Of a DNA stretch of 64,000 nt, positions 24,518-35,432 are shown in pieces. The notes beneath the pieces were generated by a model, which did not search any database, had not been told where the DNA came from, and saw only the letters and a list, made by a program, of their open reading frames with translations. The DNA comes from Hydrogenovibrio marinus (GTDB lineage Bacteria; Pseudomonadota; Gammaproteobacteria; Thiomicrospirales; Thiomicrospiraceae): assembly GCF_013340845.1 (NCBI RefSeq), contig NZ_AP020335.1, positions 744,001 through 808,000 on the forward strand. The letters are read 5' to 3'. Position 1 is the first letter of the stretch, and every line of letters starts with the position of its first letter. Both the position numbers and the translations under genes were made by a program.

Positions 24518-26163
24518 AAAGTTTGCATGAACTGATCGAGTTTTTAGCGGTGGATCTACAGCAGCAGAAAATGGCGGCTGGCGAGTCATTGGTGTTGATG
24601 CGCCAGTTAACACATTTGTATACCAGCTCTTCTGAAATTACCGAAAACAGTGTGTTTGTCGCATTGCCGGGCAGTCGATGCCATGGCATCGAGTATATGG
24701 ATCAAGCGATAGACCAAGGCGCCGCTTGTATTTTGACTGACCAGTTACCGGAGCATGTTGAAAGTACGGATGTTCCTGTTTTTTTAGTGAATGATTTGGT
24801 GGGGCAATTGGCTGGTTTGGCGGATTGGTTCTATCAAAGACCTAGTCAACAAGTGAAAATTATTGGCGTAACAGGTACAAATGGAAAGACTTCCACTGCA
24901 CATTACATTGCTCAGCTTTTAGGTCAGCAGTATTCCGTGGGTGTCTTGGGAACCTTGGGCAATGGCATCCTAGGGCAGTTAATTCCGACAGCTAATACCA
25001 CTTTGGAAGTAGTATCCCTTAATCGAAAGCTTGAAGAATTTGCCAGGTTGGGGGTTGAGTATGTGGTGATGGAAGTTTCCTCTCATGCCATTGCCTTAGG
25101 TAGAATCCAAAACATACGTTTTGAAGGCTTGGCATTGACCCAAGTGACTAGAGATCACCTGGATTTTCATGAGACTGAAGAGGCTTATCGCGAAACAAAG
25201 GCCATGCTCTTCTTGGAGTATCCAGCCAAATTCCGAGTGTTGAACTTAGGAGATTCACTCGGTAAATCCATTATGGAAACACTTGCGCAGAGCGTAGGAG
25301 AGGTCGTATTCGGTTACGCATTGAATGATTCATTTTGCGAGTTGGCCAAGTCTGACTTGAAGTCGGAAAGTGATGCGATGTTCTCTTGTGCTTGTTTCAG
25401 TGAGCTGCGTTTTGTCCCCACGGGAATGGAGGGAGTAATATTGCTCTCCTTATTTAAGGAAGATGAATCATTAGGGCATTCCGACCTGACATTTAACGCG
25501 GATTTGATGGGGGTCTTCAATGCAGAAAACCTATTGTGTGCTGTCACCGTCGCTTACGGGTGTGGGCTACCACTTTCAAAGATTGAGGAAGGTATTCATG
25601 TTTTAACGCCTGTGAGTGGGCGTATGGAAAAAGTTCACGAACGCCCATTGATATTGATTGATTATGCGCATACGCCAGACGCTTTGGCATCGGCACTGCA
25701 CGCTGTGCAACAACACTTTGTGTCTGATGGTGGTGCAGAGCAACCAAAAGGTAAATTGTGGTTGGTTTTTGGTTGTGGTGGCGATAGAGATAAAGGCAAA
25801 CGTTCATTGATGGGTGAGGTTGCAGAAAAGTTGGCGGGTTATGTCATCATTACAGACGACAACCCACGTAATGAAGCGCCGGAAGATATTGTAGCTGATA
25901 TCGTCAAGGGGATGTCAAAGGCATCGGCAGCACAAATTATCCATGACAGAGCGCAAGCAATCGAATACGCGATCCGCCATGCTGAGCCATCTGATATTGT
26001 GCTGATTGCGGGGAAAGGACATGAGAATTATCAGGAAATCCAAGGACAGCGATTTTTCATGAGTGATGCTGTTTTAGCGGATTTAACCTTGAGAGAAATT
26101 GCGCAGGAAGCGGCGAGTGAAACAGGTATGAGAAAAACTGACACAGGGAAAATCGATTTATGA
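24514..26163 (+). CDS. murE: UDP-MurNAc-tripeptide synthetase (meso-DAP ligase)
   Basis: MurE adds meso-diaminopimelate to UDP-MurNAc-L-Ala-D-Glu in the cytoplasm. The 549-residue protein is somewhat long for the family. The ATP loop is GVTGTNGKTSTAHY, and a later DYAHTPDAL is typical. The DDNPRNEAPEDI segment holds the DNPR motif that selects meso-diaminopimelate over lysine. Overlaps of 4 bases with both ftsI and murF show tight coupling. An unusual C-terminal tail (TGMRKTDTGKIDL) extends past the normal end. Confidence 0.96.
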   Translation: MKSLHELIEFLAVDLQQQKMAAGESLVLMRQLTHLYTSSSEITENSVFVALPGSRCHGIEYMDQAIDQGAACILTDQLPEHVESTDVPVFLVNDLVGQLAGLADWFYQRPSQQVKIIGVTGTNGKTSTAHYIAQLLGQQYSVGVLGTLGNGILGQLIPTANTTLEVVSLNRKLEEFARLGVEYVVMEVSSHAIALGRIQNIRFEGLALTQVTRDHLDFHETEEAYRETKAMLFLEYPAKFRVLNLGDSLGKSIMETLAQSVGEVVFGYALNDSFCELAKSDLKSESDAMFSCACFSELRFVPTGMEGVILLSLFKEDESLGHSDLTFNADLMGVFNAENLLCAVTVAYGCGLPLSKIEEGIHVLTPVSGRMEKVHERPLILIDYAHTPDALASALHAVQQHFVSDGGAEQPKGKLWLVFGCGGDRDKGKRSLMGEVAEKLAGYVIITDDNPRNEAPEDIVADIVKGMSKASAAQIIHDRAQAIEYAIRHAEPSDIVLIAGKGHENYQEIQGQRFFMSDAVLADLTLREIAQEAASETGMRKTDTGKIDL

Positions 26164-27578
26164 AATGGATGCTTAACGATTTGATTGTGGCAACAGGCGG
26201 TGAGTTAAGTACTCAGTCTGCAGACAAAGAGGGTGTCGGCTTCGATTTTGTTTCTACCGATAGTCGTGAGATGTCGACAGGCGGGTTGTATATCGCGGTT
26301 AAAGGTGCAAAATTTGATGGCCATGCGTTTGTGTCTCAAGCGGTGACGCAAGGCGCTTCGGTCGTATTGGCATCCGAGCCAGTCGAAACGTCGGTGCCAG
26401 TGGTTTTGGTAGCGGATACGCGAATTGCATTAGGGCAGTTTGCCGCTTGGCATCGTAAGCAGATGCCGCTGAAGAAATTGATTGCTGTTACCGGAAGTAA
26501 TGGGAAAACCACGTGTAAGAACATGATTCAACATTTGCTTTCCAAGCAAGCGAAAGTGTTGGCGACACAAGGGAATCTTAATAATGATTTTGGTGTGCCG
26601 AGAACATTGCTGCAGTTAACTGACGAACATGAGTATGCGGTAGTGGAAATGGGCGCAAACCACCACAAAGAAATTGAGTATTTAACCCAGCTTGCAAAGC
26701 CTGATATTGCCATAATTACGCTGGCAGCTGGAGCGCACCTAGAAGGTTTTGGCTCTCTGGAAGGGGTTATTCACACCAAAGCTGAAATATTGTCGGGTTT
26801 GCAGGATAAAGTCGGTGTGGCAGTATTGAATACGGATTCACCGGGCTTTGATATTTGGCAAGACATGTGCCGCGAGCGAGAACTGTCTGTACTGACGTTT
26901 GGCTCCACAGCGATTGCCGATGTACATTATGAGCAGTTTGAACAATCGTCCGATGTGATTGAGTTTGATGTTGTTTCTACCGCGGATAAAGTGATAAACC
27001 AAGGCAAGTCGCATGTTGTGGCGCCCATGCTGGGAGAGCACAATGCGATGAACGCCTGCGCCGCGCTGACGGCAGTGATGGCATGCGGTTTCAAGTTGGA
27101 AGTCTTGACCCCCAACCTGGCAGATTTTTGTGGGGTTTCAGGACGCCTGCAAAAAGTATCGTTACCCAATGGTATTTTGATTGACGACAGCTATAATGCC
27201 AACCCGGATTCCATGAAGGCTGCATTAAGAACACTTGTTGCGCTTCCCGGTAAAGGGTTAGCTTGTTTAGGCGCCATGGCAGAGATAGGGGAAACTTCAG
27301 CTTCCGCTCACGCTGAAGTGGCAAGTTATGCGAAGTCATTGGGTGTGTCTTATCTACTGATTTACGGTGAAGCGGCAAAGCCGATGATTGATGCTTTCGG
27401 CGAGGGCGCTTTTTGGTTTGAATCTCATCAGGCATTAACGGATAAAGCGATTGAATTGATAGAAAAAGACAGTCTTAATCATTGCCTAGTGAAGGGGTCT
27501 CGTTCAAGCAAAATGGAAACCGTTACCCAAGGCATTTCAGAATACTTTAACAATCATTTAAAACCACAGAATACTTAG
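26160..27578 (+). CDS. murF: UDP-MurNAc-pentapeptide synthetase
   Basis: MurF attaches D-Ala-D-Ala to the UDP-MurNAc tripeptide. The protein (472 aa) has the ATP-binding loop AVTGSNGKTTCKNM, the NLNNDFGVP segment, the VVEMGANHHKEI metal/ATP region and the DDSYNANPDSM motif that identifies MurF. It overlaps murE by 4 bases. A copy of the ~19-bp repeat family lies at 27105-27130, within the LTPNLADFCGV stretch. Confidence 0.96.
   Translation: MKWMLNDLIVATGGELSTQSADKEGVGFDFVSTDSREMSTGGLYIAVKGAKFDGHAFVSQAVTQGASVVLASEPVETSVPVVLVADTRIALGQFAAWHRKQMPLKKLIAVTGSNGKTTCKNMIQHLLSKQAKVLATQGNLNNDFGVPRTLLQLTDEHEYAVVEMGANHHKEIEYLTQLAKPDIAIITLAAGAHLEGFGSLEGVIHTKAEILSGLQDKVGVAVLNTDSPGFDIWQDMCRERELSVLTFGSTAIADVHYEQFEQSSDVIEFDVVSTADKVINQGKSHVVAPMLGEHNAMNACAALTAVMACGFKLEVLTPNLADFCGVSGRLQKVSLPNGILIDDSYNANPDSMKAALRTLVALPGKGLACLGAMAEIGETSASAHAEVASYAKSLGVSYLLIYGEAAKPMIDAFGEGAFWFESHQALTDKAIELIEKDSLNHCLVKGSRSSKMETVTQGISEYFNNHLKPQNT
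27105..27130 (+). repeat. ~19-bp repeat copy 3 (in murF)
   Basis: Plus-strand orientation: TTGACC-CCCAACCTGGCAGATTTTTG, the core with one extra C. Confidence 0.7.
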
Positions 27579-27587
27579 GATAGGCTT

Positions 27588-28673
27588 ATGTTAATTTATT
27601 TAACCGAATTTTTAGCACACTACATCTCCGGTTTCGGTGTTTTTAAATATGTCACCATGCGCACCATCATGAGTGTGCTGACGGCACTGGTACTATCATT
27701 TATCATCGGCCCTAAGGTCATCCGTTGGTTGATTCGCTTGAAGGTTGGGCAGAGTGTCCGTTTGGATGGGCCGGAAACTCACCTGGTGAAAACAGGTACC
27801 CCAACCATGGGCGGTGTGATGATTCTGTTCTCCGTGACAATTTCGGTTTTGTTATGGGGGGATTTGACTAACCACTACTTATTGATTGTGACACTGACCA
27901 TGCTAGCATTCGGTGTAATTGGCTTTATCGACGACTATAAAAAAGTCGCCTATAAGGACCCTAATGGCATGCGTTCACGCACCAAATATCTATGGCAATC
28001 CATTATCGGGTTGATTGCCGCCTACAGCCTGTTTGCGATGGCACAAGTTCCTACCGAACATGAGTTATTGATTCCTTACATGAAAGATACGTTTATTCAC
28101 CTCGGCGCCTGGACGGTGGTGCTGTCTTATTTTGTCATTGTCGGAACCTCTAATGCGGTTAACCTGACGGATGGGTTGGATGGTTTGGCGATTATGCCGA
28201 CGGTAATGGTTTCAGCCGCTTTGGGCGTGTTTGCCTACATGACCGGGCATTTGTACTTTTCGGCTTACCTGACGATTCCGTATATTCCCGGAGTGGAAGA
28301 ATTGACCATATTCTGTGCAGCATTAGCGGGTGCAGGATTAGGCTTTCTTTGGTTTAACGCACACCCAGCGCAAGTATTTATGGGGGACGTTGGTTCTTTG
28401 TCTATCGGTGCCGCGCTAGGGGTAGTTGCCGTTGCCGTGAAGCAAGAGTTGGTTTTATTCATCATGGGCGGGATTTTCGTTGCGGAAACCCTATCGGTGA
28501 TTTTGCAAGTGGGGTCCTACAAGCTACGTAACGGAAAACGCATTTTCTTGATGGCACCTCTGCATCACCACTTTGAACAAAAAGGCTGGCACGAATCACA
28601 AGTTATCGTGCGGTTTTGGATTGTCACCATCTTTTTGGTGTTGATTGGTTTGGCCAGTTTGAAGATTCGTTAA
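27588..28673 (+). CDS. mraY: Phospho-MurNAc-pentapeptide translocase
   Basis: MraY transfers phospho-MurNAc-pentapeptide to undecaprenyl phosphate to make lipid I at the inner membrane. The 361-residue protein has about ten hydrophobic helices. The active-site aspartates are in GFIDDYKKV and [10 protein letters not shown], and the histidine cluster is in APLHHHFE. It follows murF by 9 bases. Confidence 0.97.
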   Translation: MLIYLTEFLAHYISGFGVFKYVTMRTIMSVLTALVLSFIIGPKVIRWLIRLKVGQSVRLDGPETHLVKTGTPTMGGVMILFSVTISVLLWGDLTNHYLLIVTLTMLAFGVIGFIDDYKKVAYKDPNGMRSRTKYLWQSIIGLIAAYSLFAMAQVPTEHELLIPYMKDTFIHLGAWTVVLSYFVIVGTSNAVNLTDGLDGLAIMPTVMVSAALGVFAYMTGHLYFSAYLTIPYIPGVEELTIFCAALAGAGLGFLWFNAHPAQVFMGDVGSLSIGAALGVVAVAVKQELVLFIMGGIFVAETLSVILQVGSYKLRNGKRIFLMAPLHHHFEQKGWHESQVIVRFWIVTIFLVLIGLASLKIR

Positions 28674-28716
28674 AAAAATAAACAAGAACAAAAGAATAAG
28701 AAGAAAGGGAACAGCC

Positions 28717-30081
28717 GTGCATCTTGTCGTGGGTTTGGGGATTACCGGAAAAAGTGTTTTACACTACTTGTTGTCGCAAGGCGTAGACTGTCTTGCTTTT
28801 GATACCAGAGAGGGTTTTGACCTGACTGTTTTGCAGACTGAGTTCCCTTCAGTGCAATTTGCCAGCGGTCAGTTACCTGTAGAGTGGATAAGTCAAGTTT
28901 CGGATGTTGTCATCAGTCCTGGGGTTGCTACTTCAGAACCTTGGCTGGATGTATTTCATCAAGCGGGTGTACCGATTATTGGTGATATTGAATTATTCGC
29001 TAGAGCAGTAGGTAAGCCTGTTGTGGCAATCACCGGGTCAAATGGTAAAAGTACTGTGACAACCCTAACAGCACAGGTGCTTGCTGAAGCTGGTTATCGT
29101 GTCGGCCTGGGGGGGAATATTGGTGTTCCTGCATTGGATTTATTGAGAAGTGGACAGGGTTTTGATGTCTTTGTTTTAGAGCTTTCCAGTTTTCAATTGG
29201 AGACAACCTATTCCTTGCAACCAACTTCGGCAACGGTACTAAACGTATCGGAAGATCACATGGATCGCTACAGCGGGTTGGAAGACTATCTTCAAGCCAA
29301 AATGACGATTCTTAATAACACGCAATGGAGTATATTGCCGTTTGATCTTGTGGATAGCCCAAGCAGTGAGCAATCTCATGCCTTGCACTTTGGTTTACGC
29401 TTGGCAGTAGATGGTCAGCCTGCGCCTTTGACGGACACTCAATATGGTGTGATTGATGATAATGGCGTCCATTGGTTGGGTTATAACCATACGCCATTGT
29501 TAAAAATTGAAAGCATGGCACTGAAAGGTGAACATCATCAGTTGAATGCGCTTGCGACGATGGCTTTGTGCAGACCTTTTAAGGTGTCGCCTCAAAACTA
29601 TGAGCGTGTTTTTTCTGTGTTTACAGGGTTGCCGCATCGAACGCAATTGGTAAAGGAAGTAGATGGTGTTCAATGGATCAACGACTCAAAAGGTACCAAT
29701 GTTGGGGCAACACAAACAGCCATTAGAAGCTTTGCTAAACAAACTAGAGACTCCGGTGGGCAAGTGATTTTGATTGCAGGTGGGGTCGGTAAGGAAGCAG
29801 ACTTCTCCCTCATGGCGAAAGATGTTCAAAGCGCCTGTCGTAGCGTCATTTTGTTTGGTAGAGATAAAGACATTATTCGCAACGCTTTAATATCAAAGGT
29901 TTCGGAAGCGAAAATGCATCTGGTTGACGATTTAGTTCAAGCGGTTAACCTTGCACGAGAAAAGGCGGAGAAAGGCGATGTGGTTTTATTTTCACCTGCC
30001 TGTGCCTCATTTGACCAGTTCGCCAATTATATGGAACGTGGAGACGTTTTTGAAAAACTTGTAAAGCAACTTTTTGAATGA
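28717..30081 (+). CDS. murD: UDP-MurNAc-L-alanine:D-glutamate ligase
   Basis: MurD adds D-glutamate to UDP-MurNAc-L-Ala. A GTG start with AAAGGGA upstream gives 454 residues. Visible motifs are the N-terminal VVGLGITGKSV UDP-binding loop, the ATP loop AITGSNGKSTVTTL, FVLELSSFQLE, LNVSEDHMDRY and WINDSKGTNVGAT. The C-terminal FSPACASFDQF is diagnostic for MurD. Confidence 0.96.
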   Translation: MHLVVGLGITGKSVLHYLLSQGVDCLAFDTREGFDLTVLQTEFPSVQFASGQLPVEWISQVSDVVISPGVATSEPWLDVFHQAGVPIIGDIELFARAVGKPVVAITGSNGKSTVTTLTAQVLAEAGYRVGLGGNIGVPALDLLRSGQGFDVFVLELSSFQLETTYSLQPTSATVLNVSEDHMDRYSGLEDYLQAKMTILNNTQWSILPFDLVDSPSSEQSHALHFGLRLAVDGQPAPLTDTQYGVIDDNGVHWLGYNHTPLLKIESMALKGEHHQLNALATMALCRPFKVSPQNYERVFSVFTGLPHRTQLVKEVDGVQWINDSKGTNVGATQTAIRSFAKQTRDSGGQVILIAGGVGKEADFSLMAKDVQSACRSVILFGRDKDIIRNALISKVSEAKMHLVDDLVQAVNLAREKAEKGDVVLFSPACASFDQFANYMERGDVFEKLVKQLFE

Positions 30082-30109
30082 CAATCTTCAAGGTAAAAGC
30101 GAAATTTTT

Positions 30110-31285
30110 ATGAAGCAAACCGATGAATCTCTTTCTCTCCACCGAGTTCGTGACTGGAGAGAACTAAGCAAGCAATGGCCAATTGATTTTTGGCTGTTAG
30201 GCGCATTGCTGGTACTGATGGTCATTGGTTTGACAATGGTTTCCTCCAGTTCTGTTGCCATCAGTGAAAAGCGTTTTGGCAACACGCTACATTATTTCTT
30301 ACGCCAAGCATTCGCAATGGGGCTTGGTGTCTTTGCTGCCTATATCGTGTTGCATGTTCCTTTGTCATTTTGGGAAAAACATCGCGGTCGAATTTTTATT
30401 TTCGGTTTGATATTACTGGTGCTTGTTTTGGGGGTCGGTAGGGAAATCAATGGTTCCAAACGTTGGTTGCCCCTGATAGTCATGAACTTCCAAGTGTCGG
30501 AGTTTATGAAATTAGCCGTTGTTATTTTTATGGCGGGTTATCTCAATCGTCATGCAAATGCAGTTAGAGAAAGCTTTGAGGCGGTCATGCGCCTGGCGAT
30601 ACCGTTTGGTGTAATGGCAATTTTGCTGTTGTTGGAACCGGATTTCGGAAGTACCTTTGTTATTGCCGTGGTGATTACCGGCATGTTATTGATTGCCGGC
30701 GCACCTTGGCGTTTCTTTGTATTGACCGTATTACCGATGGCCGCCATTTTGGTTACAATGGTCATCACCTCACCTTATCGTATGGCAAGGGTGACTAACT
30801 TCCTTGACCCATGGTCTGATCCTTTTGGTAAAGGTTATCAGCTAACCCAAGCGTTGATTGCCAGTGGTCGTGGCGAATGGTTTGGTGCTGGCATCGGTAA
30901 ATCTGTGCAAAAACTACTGTACTTGCCTGATGCTCACACGGATTTTCTCTTTTCGATTTACGCTGAAGAATTCGGTTTGATTGGAGTCGGTTTCTTGATC
31001 TTTCTCTACCTGTGGATTCTATTCCGTTGTTTCCGAATTGGTCGTAAAGCGATTGAAAACGCTAAAGTGTTCGGTGGATTAATCGCTTATGGAGTGGGGA
31101 TTTGGATTGTGCTTCAAGCGACCATCAACATGGGGGTAAACCTCGGTTTGTTCCCAACCAAAGGGTTAACGTTGCCATTTATGAGTTATGGGGGAAGTAG
31201 TGTCTTGCTGCTTTCCATTGCCATCGCCTTAGTGTTCCGGGTTGATTATGAAACTCGTTACTATGAAGCGGAGGAAGCAGAGTGA
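30110..31285 (+). CDS. ftsW: Septal SEDS glycosyltransferase FtsW
   Basis: FtsW polymerises glycan strands at the septum together with FtsI. About ten membrane helices are visible. SEDS hallmarks include the catalytic aspartate in LLLEPDFGSTFV, YLPDAHTDFLFSIYAEEFG, and the TKGLTLPFMSYGGSS near the end. Neither candidate start has a good ribosome site. The ATG at 30110 is given here; an in-frame TTG at 30074, overlapping the murD end, would add 12 residues. It overlaps murG by 4 bases. Confidence 0.93.
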   Translation: MKQTDESLSLHRVRDWRELSKQWPIDFWLLGALLVLMVIGLTMVSSSSVAISEKRFGNTLHYFLRQAFAMGLGVFAAYIVLHVPLSFWEKHRGRIFIFGLILLVLVLGVGREINGSKRWLPLIVMNFQVSEFMKLAVVIFMAGYLNRHANAVRESFEAVMRLAIPFGVMAILLLLEPDFGSTFVIAVVITGMLLIAGAPWRFFVLTVLPMAAILVTMVITSPYRMARVTNFLDPWSDPFGKGYQLTQALIASGRGEWFGAGIGKSVQKLLYLPDAHTDFLFSIYAEEFGLIGVGFLIFLYLWILFRCFRIGRKAIENAKVFGGLIAYGVGIWIVLQATINMGVNLGLFPTKGLTLPFMSYGGSSVLLLSIAIALVFRVDYETRYYEAEEAE

Positions 31286-32331
31286 AGCGAATATTGATCA
31301 TGGCTGGCGGAACGGGAGGGCATGTTTTTCCCGGTTTGGCATTAGCCGCTAGCTTCAAGCAAAAAGGGATTGAAGTTGCCTGGCTTGGTACCCTAGGTGG
31401 TATGGAAAAAGAGTGGGTTGAGAAGGCGCAAATAGATTTTTACCCCATCCGAATCAAAGGTTTGAGAGGAAATGGATTGTTGGGCTGGCTGAAGGCTCCG
31501 ATAAATGTCTTGAAAGCTTGGATGCAAGCTCGACAAATCATCAAACATGTTCGTCCGGATGTTGTACTTGGAATGGGGGGATTTGTGTGCGGCCCAGGGG
31601 GCTTGGCAGCAAGAAGCCTTGGAATTGATTTAGCTTTGCATGAACAAAACGCCATAGTGGGGTTAACAAATCGCTGGTTGGCACCTTTTGCTAAGCATAT
31701 TATTACCGCCTTTCCACAAAACCAGCTTCAAGGTGATAAGGTTGTGTGCCTAGGGAATCCTGTAAGAGAAGGCTTGGAAGCTATTGCAACCGTCAGTGTG
31801 CATCGCCCATTGCATTTGTTGGTCTTAGGCGGGAGCCGCGGCGCATTGGCACTTAACAAAACGGTTCCTCAAGCACTCGCATTAATGCCAGAATCGAAAC
31901 GTCCCGTTGTGATTCACCAAACAGGTACTAAAACACTTGATGAAGCGCAGCGAGCTTATCAAGTGGCAGGTGTTACCGCCAAAGTTGTGCCATTTATTGA
32001 TGATATGGTAGAAGCTTACGAGCATGCAGACTTGGTGGTTTGTCGTTCAGGCGCCCTAACAGTGTCGGAGTTGATGGCATCTGCAAGGCCCGCTATTATG
32101 ATTCCTTTTCCTTTTGCAGTGGATGATCACCAGACTGCTAATGCAGAAGTGTTGGCTGCTATTGGCGGCGGAGAAGTGATTCAGCAAACCGATTTAACGC
32201 CGGATAGTTTGGTGGCTCGCCTGCAATTTTGGCAACAGGATGATGTACTAAAAACGGCCTCTGAAAAAATTCGAGCGAAAGCTCCTCAACAAGCAAAAGA
32301 ACAGATAGTCGAATTATTGATCAATTCGTAA
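31282..32331 (+). CDS. murG: Lipid II synthase MurG
   Basis: MurG adds GlcNAc from UDP-GlcNAc to lipid I on the inner face of the membrane. The GTG start has GGAGG upstream. The 349-residue GT-B protein begins with MAGGTGGHVFPGLA, then shows LHEQNAIVGLTN, the LVLGGSRGALALN second glycine loop and CRSGALTVSEL. It is the last gene of the first dcw segment. murC, normally next, is 17 kb away. Confidence 0.97.
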   Translation: MKRILIMAGGTGGHVFPGLALAASFKQKGIEVAWLGTLGGMEKEWVEKAQIDFYPIRIKGLRGNGLLGWLKAPINVLKAWMQARQIIKHVRPDVVLGMGGFVCGPGGLAARSLGIDLALHEQNAIVGLTNRWLAPFAKHIITAFPQNQLQGDKVVCLGNPVREGLEAIATVSVHRPLHLLVLGGSRGALALNKTVPQALALMPESKRPVVIHQTGTKTLDEAQRAYQVAGVTAKVVPFIDDMVEAYEHADLVVCRSGALTVSELMASARPAIMIPFPFAVDDHQTANAEVLAAIGGGEVIQQTDLTPDSLVARLQFWQQDDVLKTASEKIRAKAPQQAKEQIVELLINS

Positions 32332-32385
32332 TCTGCATTAAGCGATCATCAAACAATCAAGACAAAAGTATTAACTGGAGTGGAG

Positions 32386-33195
32386 ATGTCGATTCAACAA
32401 AACAATCCTGTTTTTCCCGACTTAAAAGGCAAGCGGATTTTGATTACCGGTGCATCAAGTGGCATCGGAGCAGGTATGGCAAAAGTGTTAGCTGAAGCGG
32501 GTTGTCGTTTGGTGTTGCATTATCATGCCAACCCGGAAGGGCTTTCCAGAACGCTTGATTCCATAAAAGATACTGGTGTTGAAGTGGAAACTGTACAATC
32601 TGATTTTAGTCAGTTGTCATCTATCAAGCCATTTTTTGAAAAAGCATGGGCAGCATTTGCCGGGTTGGATGGTTTGGTCAATAATGCGGGGGTTATTACC
32701 AAAAGTTTAAGCTTGAAGGATGATGAGGCAGATGCCTACGATTATACGCTGGCAGTCAACCTACAGGCACCATATCGTTTGAGTACCCTGTTTGCTAAAT
32801 ACTGCATTGCAGCTGAGCAATCTGGCGTGATTGTGAATAATTCAAGTATTCATGGGCAAGCGACTTGTGAATGGTTTGCTGCTTATGGCTCTTCTAAAGC
32901 TGGGCTGGATGCGTTAACAAAAGTTCATGCTGTGGAGTGGGGGCAATATGGCATTCGTGTCAATTCTTTGGCGCCGGGCGTGGTGCCGGTAGAAAGAACC
33001 TTTGACGTGTTGTATCAGCCAGCCATGGAAAAGAAGTGGGTGGGTGCTATCCCTGTCGGGCGTTATGGAACGGTTGAAGACATGGGAATGGCGACGGCAT
33101 ATCTTTTGTCAGACGCGACAAGCTGGATGACAGGAAGCGTTTTAACGCTCGATGGTGGGCTGATTGCTAGGGGAAATTACCCAAAAAGGGACTAG
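32386..33195 (+). CDS. Short-chain dehydrogenase/reductase
   Basis: This is a classical SDR with NAD(P)-binding motif GASSGIGAGMA, NNAGV, the catalytic serine in NNSSIHG and YGSSKAG with the Tyr-X3-Lys dyad, and a C-terminal GSVLTLDGGL typical of FabG-like proteins. The substrate is unknown. The ATG at 32386 is chosen because GGAG lies a few bases upstream. The lone position between murG and a chemoreceptor says nothing clear about function. Confidence 0.88.
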   Translation: MSIQQNNPVFPDLKGKRILITGASSGIGAGMAKVLAEAGCRLVLHYHANPEGLSRTLDSIKDTGVEVETVQSDFSQLSSIKPFFEKAWAAFAGLDGLVNNAGVITKSLSLKDDEADAYDYTLAVNLQAPYRLSTLFAKYCIAAEQSGVIVNNSSIHGQATCEWFAAYGSSKAGLDALTKVHAVEWGQYGIRVNSLAPGVVPVERTFDVLYQPAMEKKWVGAIPVGRYGTVEDMGMATAYLLSDATSWMTGSVLTLDGGLIARGNYPKRD

Positions 33196-33268
33196 CAATA
33201 AAAATTGATTGGCATTTTAATTGCTAGTGCAAAGACGTGTCGAAAAATATTATAAAACGGATGGAGTC

Positions 33269-35290
33269 ATGGTGGATTTTCTTAGCAAGCTAACAGTCAA
33301 ACGAAAAATGCGTTTTGGTTTTGGCGTGATTTGGGCTGTTCTAGCAATCATCACTATTCAAGCTGCAGTCAACTTATACATCGTTAGGGTGAATGTCCAG
33401 AAGGTCGTTGACGTCAAACAACCTGTCGCTTTGAAAGCCAGTGAAATGTCTATGACACTGGAGAAAAGCATGAACTCGTTAAGTATGTTTATGCTGACGA
33501 ATGATGCTAAAAGTTTAGACGCCTATGAAGGTGGGTTGAAAACAGCGGAAACGCTTTTGGCCGAAGTCCGTAAAAACGTTTCAAATAGCGATTCCAAACA
33601 AAATGCTGATTTGAATTCCATCGAAAAATCTTTGAAAGAACTTCCTCCATTAGTGGACGAAGTTAAATTGTTGCAAACCGATCGAAACAAAAAATTTCCG
33701 GCGTTTGAGTTCGTCAATAAGAACATGATCGGTCCTGCGCAAAAAATTCAGCAACAAATCAGTTTGATGATTTCGTCAGAATTAGAAGATTTGCAAGCAC
33801 GCAGAAAACCTGTGTTATCAACCTTATTGGCAATGCAAAAAGATTGGTTGAATATGCAAAGTAGTATCCGTGGTTATGTCGCGTTTAGAACTGATGCTAT
33901 GGCGGGTGATGCTGAGAACTATTTAAATCAGTTTGAGTCAGGTATTGATAAGTTGTCGCAGCAAAAAGACATCGAATTAACGCTTGAAGAAGAAGACGGT
34001 ATTGACGCAGTTAAAGCACAGTATGTTGATTATCGTGAAAGTTTTATGAAGCTTAAAGAAATTCATCAAGGCCCTAAATGGCGCATGGACACTTGGTTGA
34101 TGGAAAATAAAATTCAGCCTGTGTTCAAACAAATCGAAGAGCATTTGAACTCGATTTCTAGTCAAGCAATCAGTGATATGCAAGACACCAGTCAGACGGT
34201 TGTTGATAGCACGTTGCGTAATTTGATTTTGCTATTGAGCTTGTCAATTATTGGTCAATTGGTGGGTATGTTGATTTCTCGTAAAGTGACTCAAGCGGTT
34301 GTGCATCCAGTCGAGAACTTAGCCACTGCAATGAAAAATATTTCGCAGGGTGAAGGGGATCTGACCAAGCGTTTGACGATTAAAGGTCAGGATGAATTGG
34401 CTGACTTGGCTAACTACTTCAACTTGTTCATCAGTCGTATTCAGGAAATGTTGAAAGAAGTTACCGAAACCGTTCATGAGTTGGAGCAAGCTTCAAGTGG
34501 TTTGCTAAGGGTTACCCACGAAACGAAAGACGGCGTTGAAGAACAAATGTTGGCCTCGGAGAAACTGAGTAACTCCATGGTTATCATGGATGAGAAGGCG
34601 AAAAGTGTTGAAGATCATTCGCACAATACTTCAAGTGCCACTGCACAAGCTGTGTCACGAGTTAAGGAAAGTGGGGAAGTGGTTACCAGTGCTGCGGAGA
34701 CAATCAAACTGGTATCTAATCGAATGGATGAGATTACCCAAGCCGTTATGCAATTGAATAACGACAGCCAAACCATCAGTACTGTTATTAATGTGATTCG
34801 TGAAATTGCAGAACAAACTAACTTGTTGGCCTTGAATGCGGCAATTGAGGCGGCAAGAGCCGGTGAGCATGGACGAGGATTTGCCGTCGTTGCCGATGAA
34901 GTGCGTGGCCTGGCGCAAAGAACGCAAGAGTCTACGTTGCAGATTGAAGCGGTTATCGAAAAAATTCGTAAGGCGACAGAAGAAACCGTTACGGTGGTCG
35001 AGCAAGGACAAGAGACGACAAAAATCGGTTATGACTCTGTCATGAAGGTGCAGAAAGTACTGAGTCCGGTTATTATTTTAATGGATGACATCAATAACAT
35101 GAGTAATCAAATGTTGGCATCAGCACAGTCGCAAAACGAGCTTGTGAATGAAGTGAACGGCAATATCAACCAGATTCACAAAGTGACTCGCAACACAGTT
35201 GAAGGTGCAGCTAATACGGAAACCTCCGGTAACCAATTGCAGCACTTGGCTGATAAGCTTGAGCAGCTGGTTCACCAATTTAAAATCTAA
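33269..35290 (+). CDS. Methyl-accepting chemotaxis protein
   Basis: This is a transmembrane chemoreceptor. It has an N-terminal membrane helix (about 14-35 from this start), a helical periplasmic sensor region of about 290 residues and a second membrane helix with [23 protein letters not shown] domain ([16 protein letters not shown]) and the signalling coiled coil with [32 protein letters not shown] follow. No known ligand domain was recognised. The ribosome site GGAG is closer to optimal for a GTG at 33272 than for the ATG at 33269. A terminator follows, so it is monocistronic. Confidence 0.92.
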   Translation: MVDFLSKLTVKRKMRFGFGVIWAVLAIITIQAAVNLYIVRVNVQKVVDVKQPVALKASEMSMTLEKSMNSLSMFMLTNDAKSLDAYEGGLKTAETLLAEVRKNVSNSDSKQNADLNSIEKSLKELPPLVDEVKLLQTDRNKKFPAFEFVNKNMIGPAQKIQQQISLMISSELEDLQARRKPVLSTLLAMQKDWLNMQSSIRGYVAFRTDAMAGDAENYLNQFESGIDKLSQQKDIELTLEEEDGIDAVKAQYVDYRESFMKLKEIHQGPKWRMDTWLMENKIQPVFKQIEEHLNSISSQAISDMQDTSQTVVDSTLRNLILLLSLSIIGQLVGMLISRKVTQAVVHPVENLATAMKNISQGEGDLTKRLTIKGQDELADLANYFNLFISRIQEMLKEVTETVHELEQASSGLLRVTHETKDGVEEQMLASEKLSNSMVIMDEKAKSVEDHSHNTSSATAQAVSRVKESGEVVTSAAETIKLVSNRMDEITQAVMQLNNDSQTISTVINVIREIAEQTNLLALNAAIEAARAGEHGRGFAVVADEVRGLAQRTQESTLQIEAVIEKIRKATEETVTVVEQGQETTKIGYDSVMKVQKVLSPVIILMDDINNMSNQMLASAQSQNELVNEVNGNINQIHKVTRNTVEGAANTETSGNQLQHLADKLEQLVHQFKI

Positions 35291-35304
35291 TTTGATTTTT
35301 TGAT

Positions 35305-35330
35305 AAAAACTGCCTGCTGGCAGTTTTTTT
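35305..35330 (+). terminator. Terminator of chemoreceptor gene
   Basis: AAAAACTGCC and GGCAGTTTTT form a 10-bp stem with a 4-base loop and a run of 7 T, 15 bases after the stop. Confidence 0.9.
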
Positions 35331-35432
35331 ATGTCTCATAAGAGATATTCATTTTCGCTTGCGCTCCGGTTTTGCTAGACTTACGTTTTATAATTTTTTA
35401 GTCGTAGAATATTAACTTCAGTTTTAGCACTT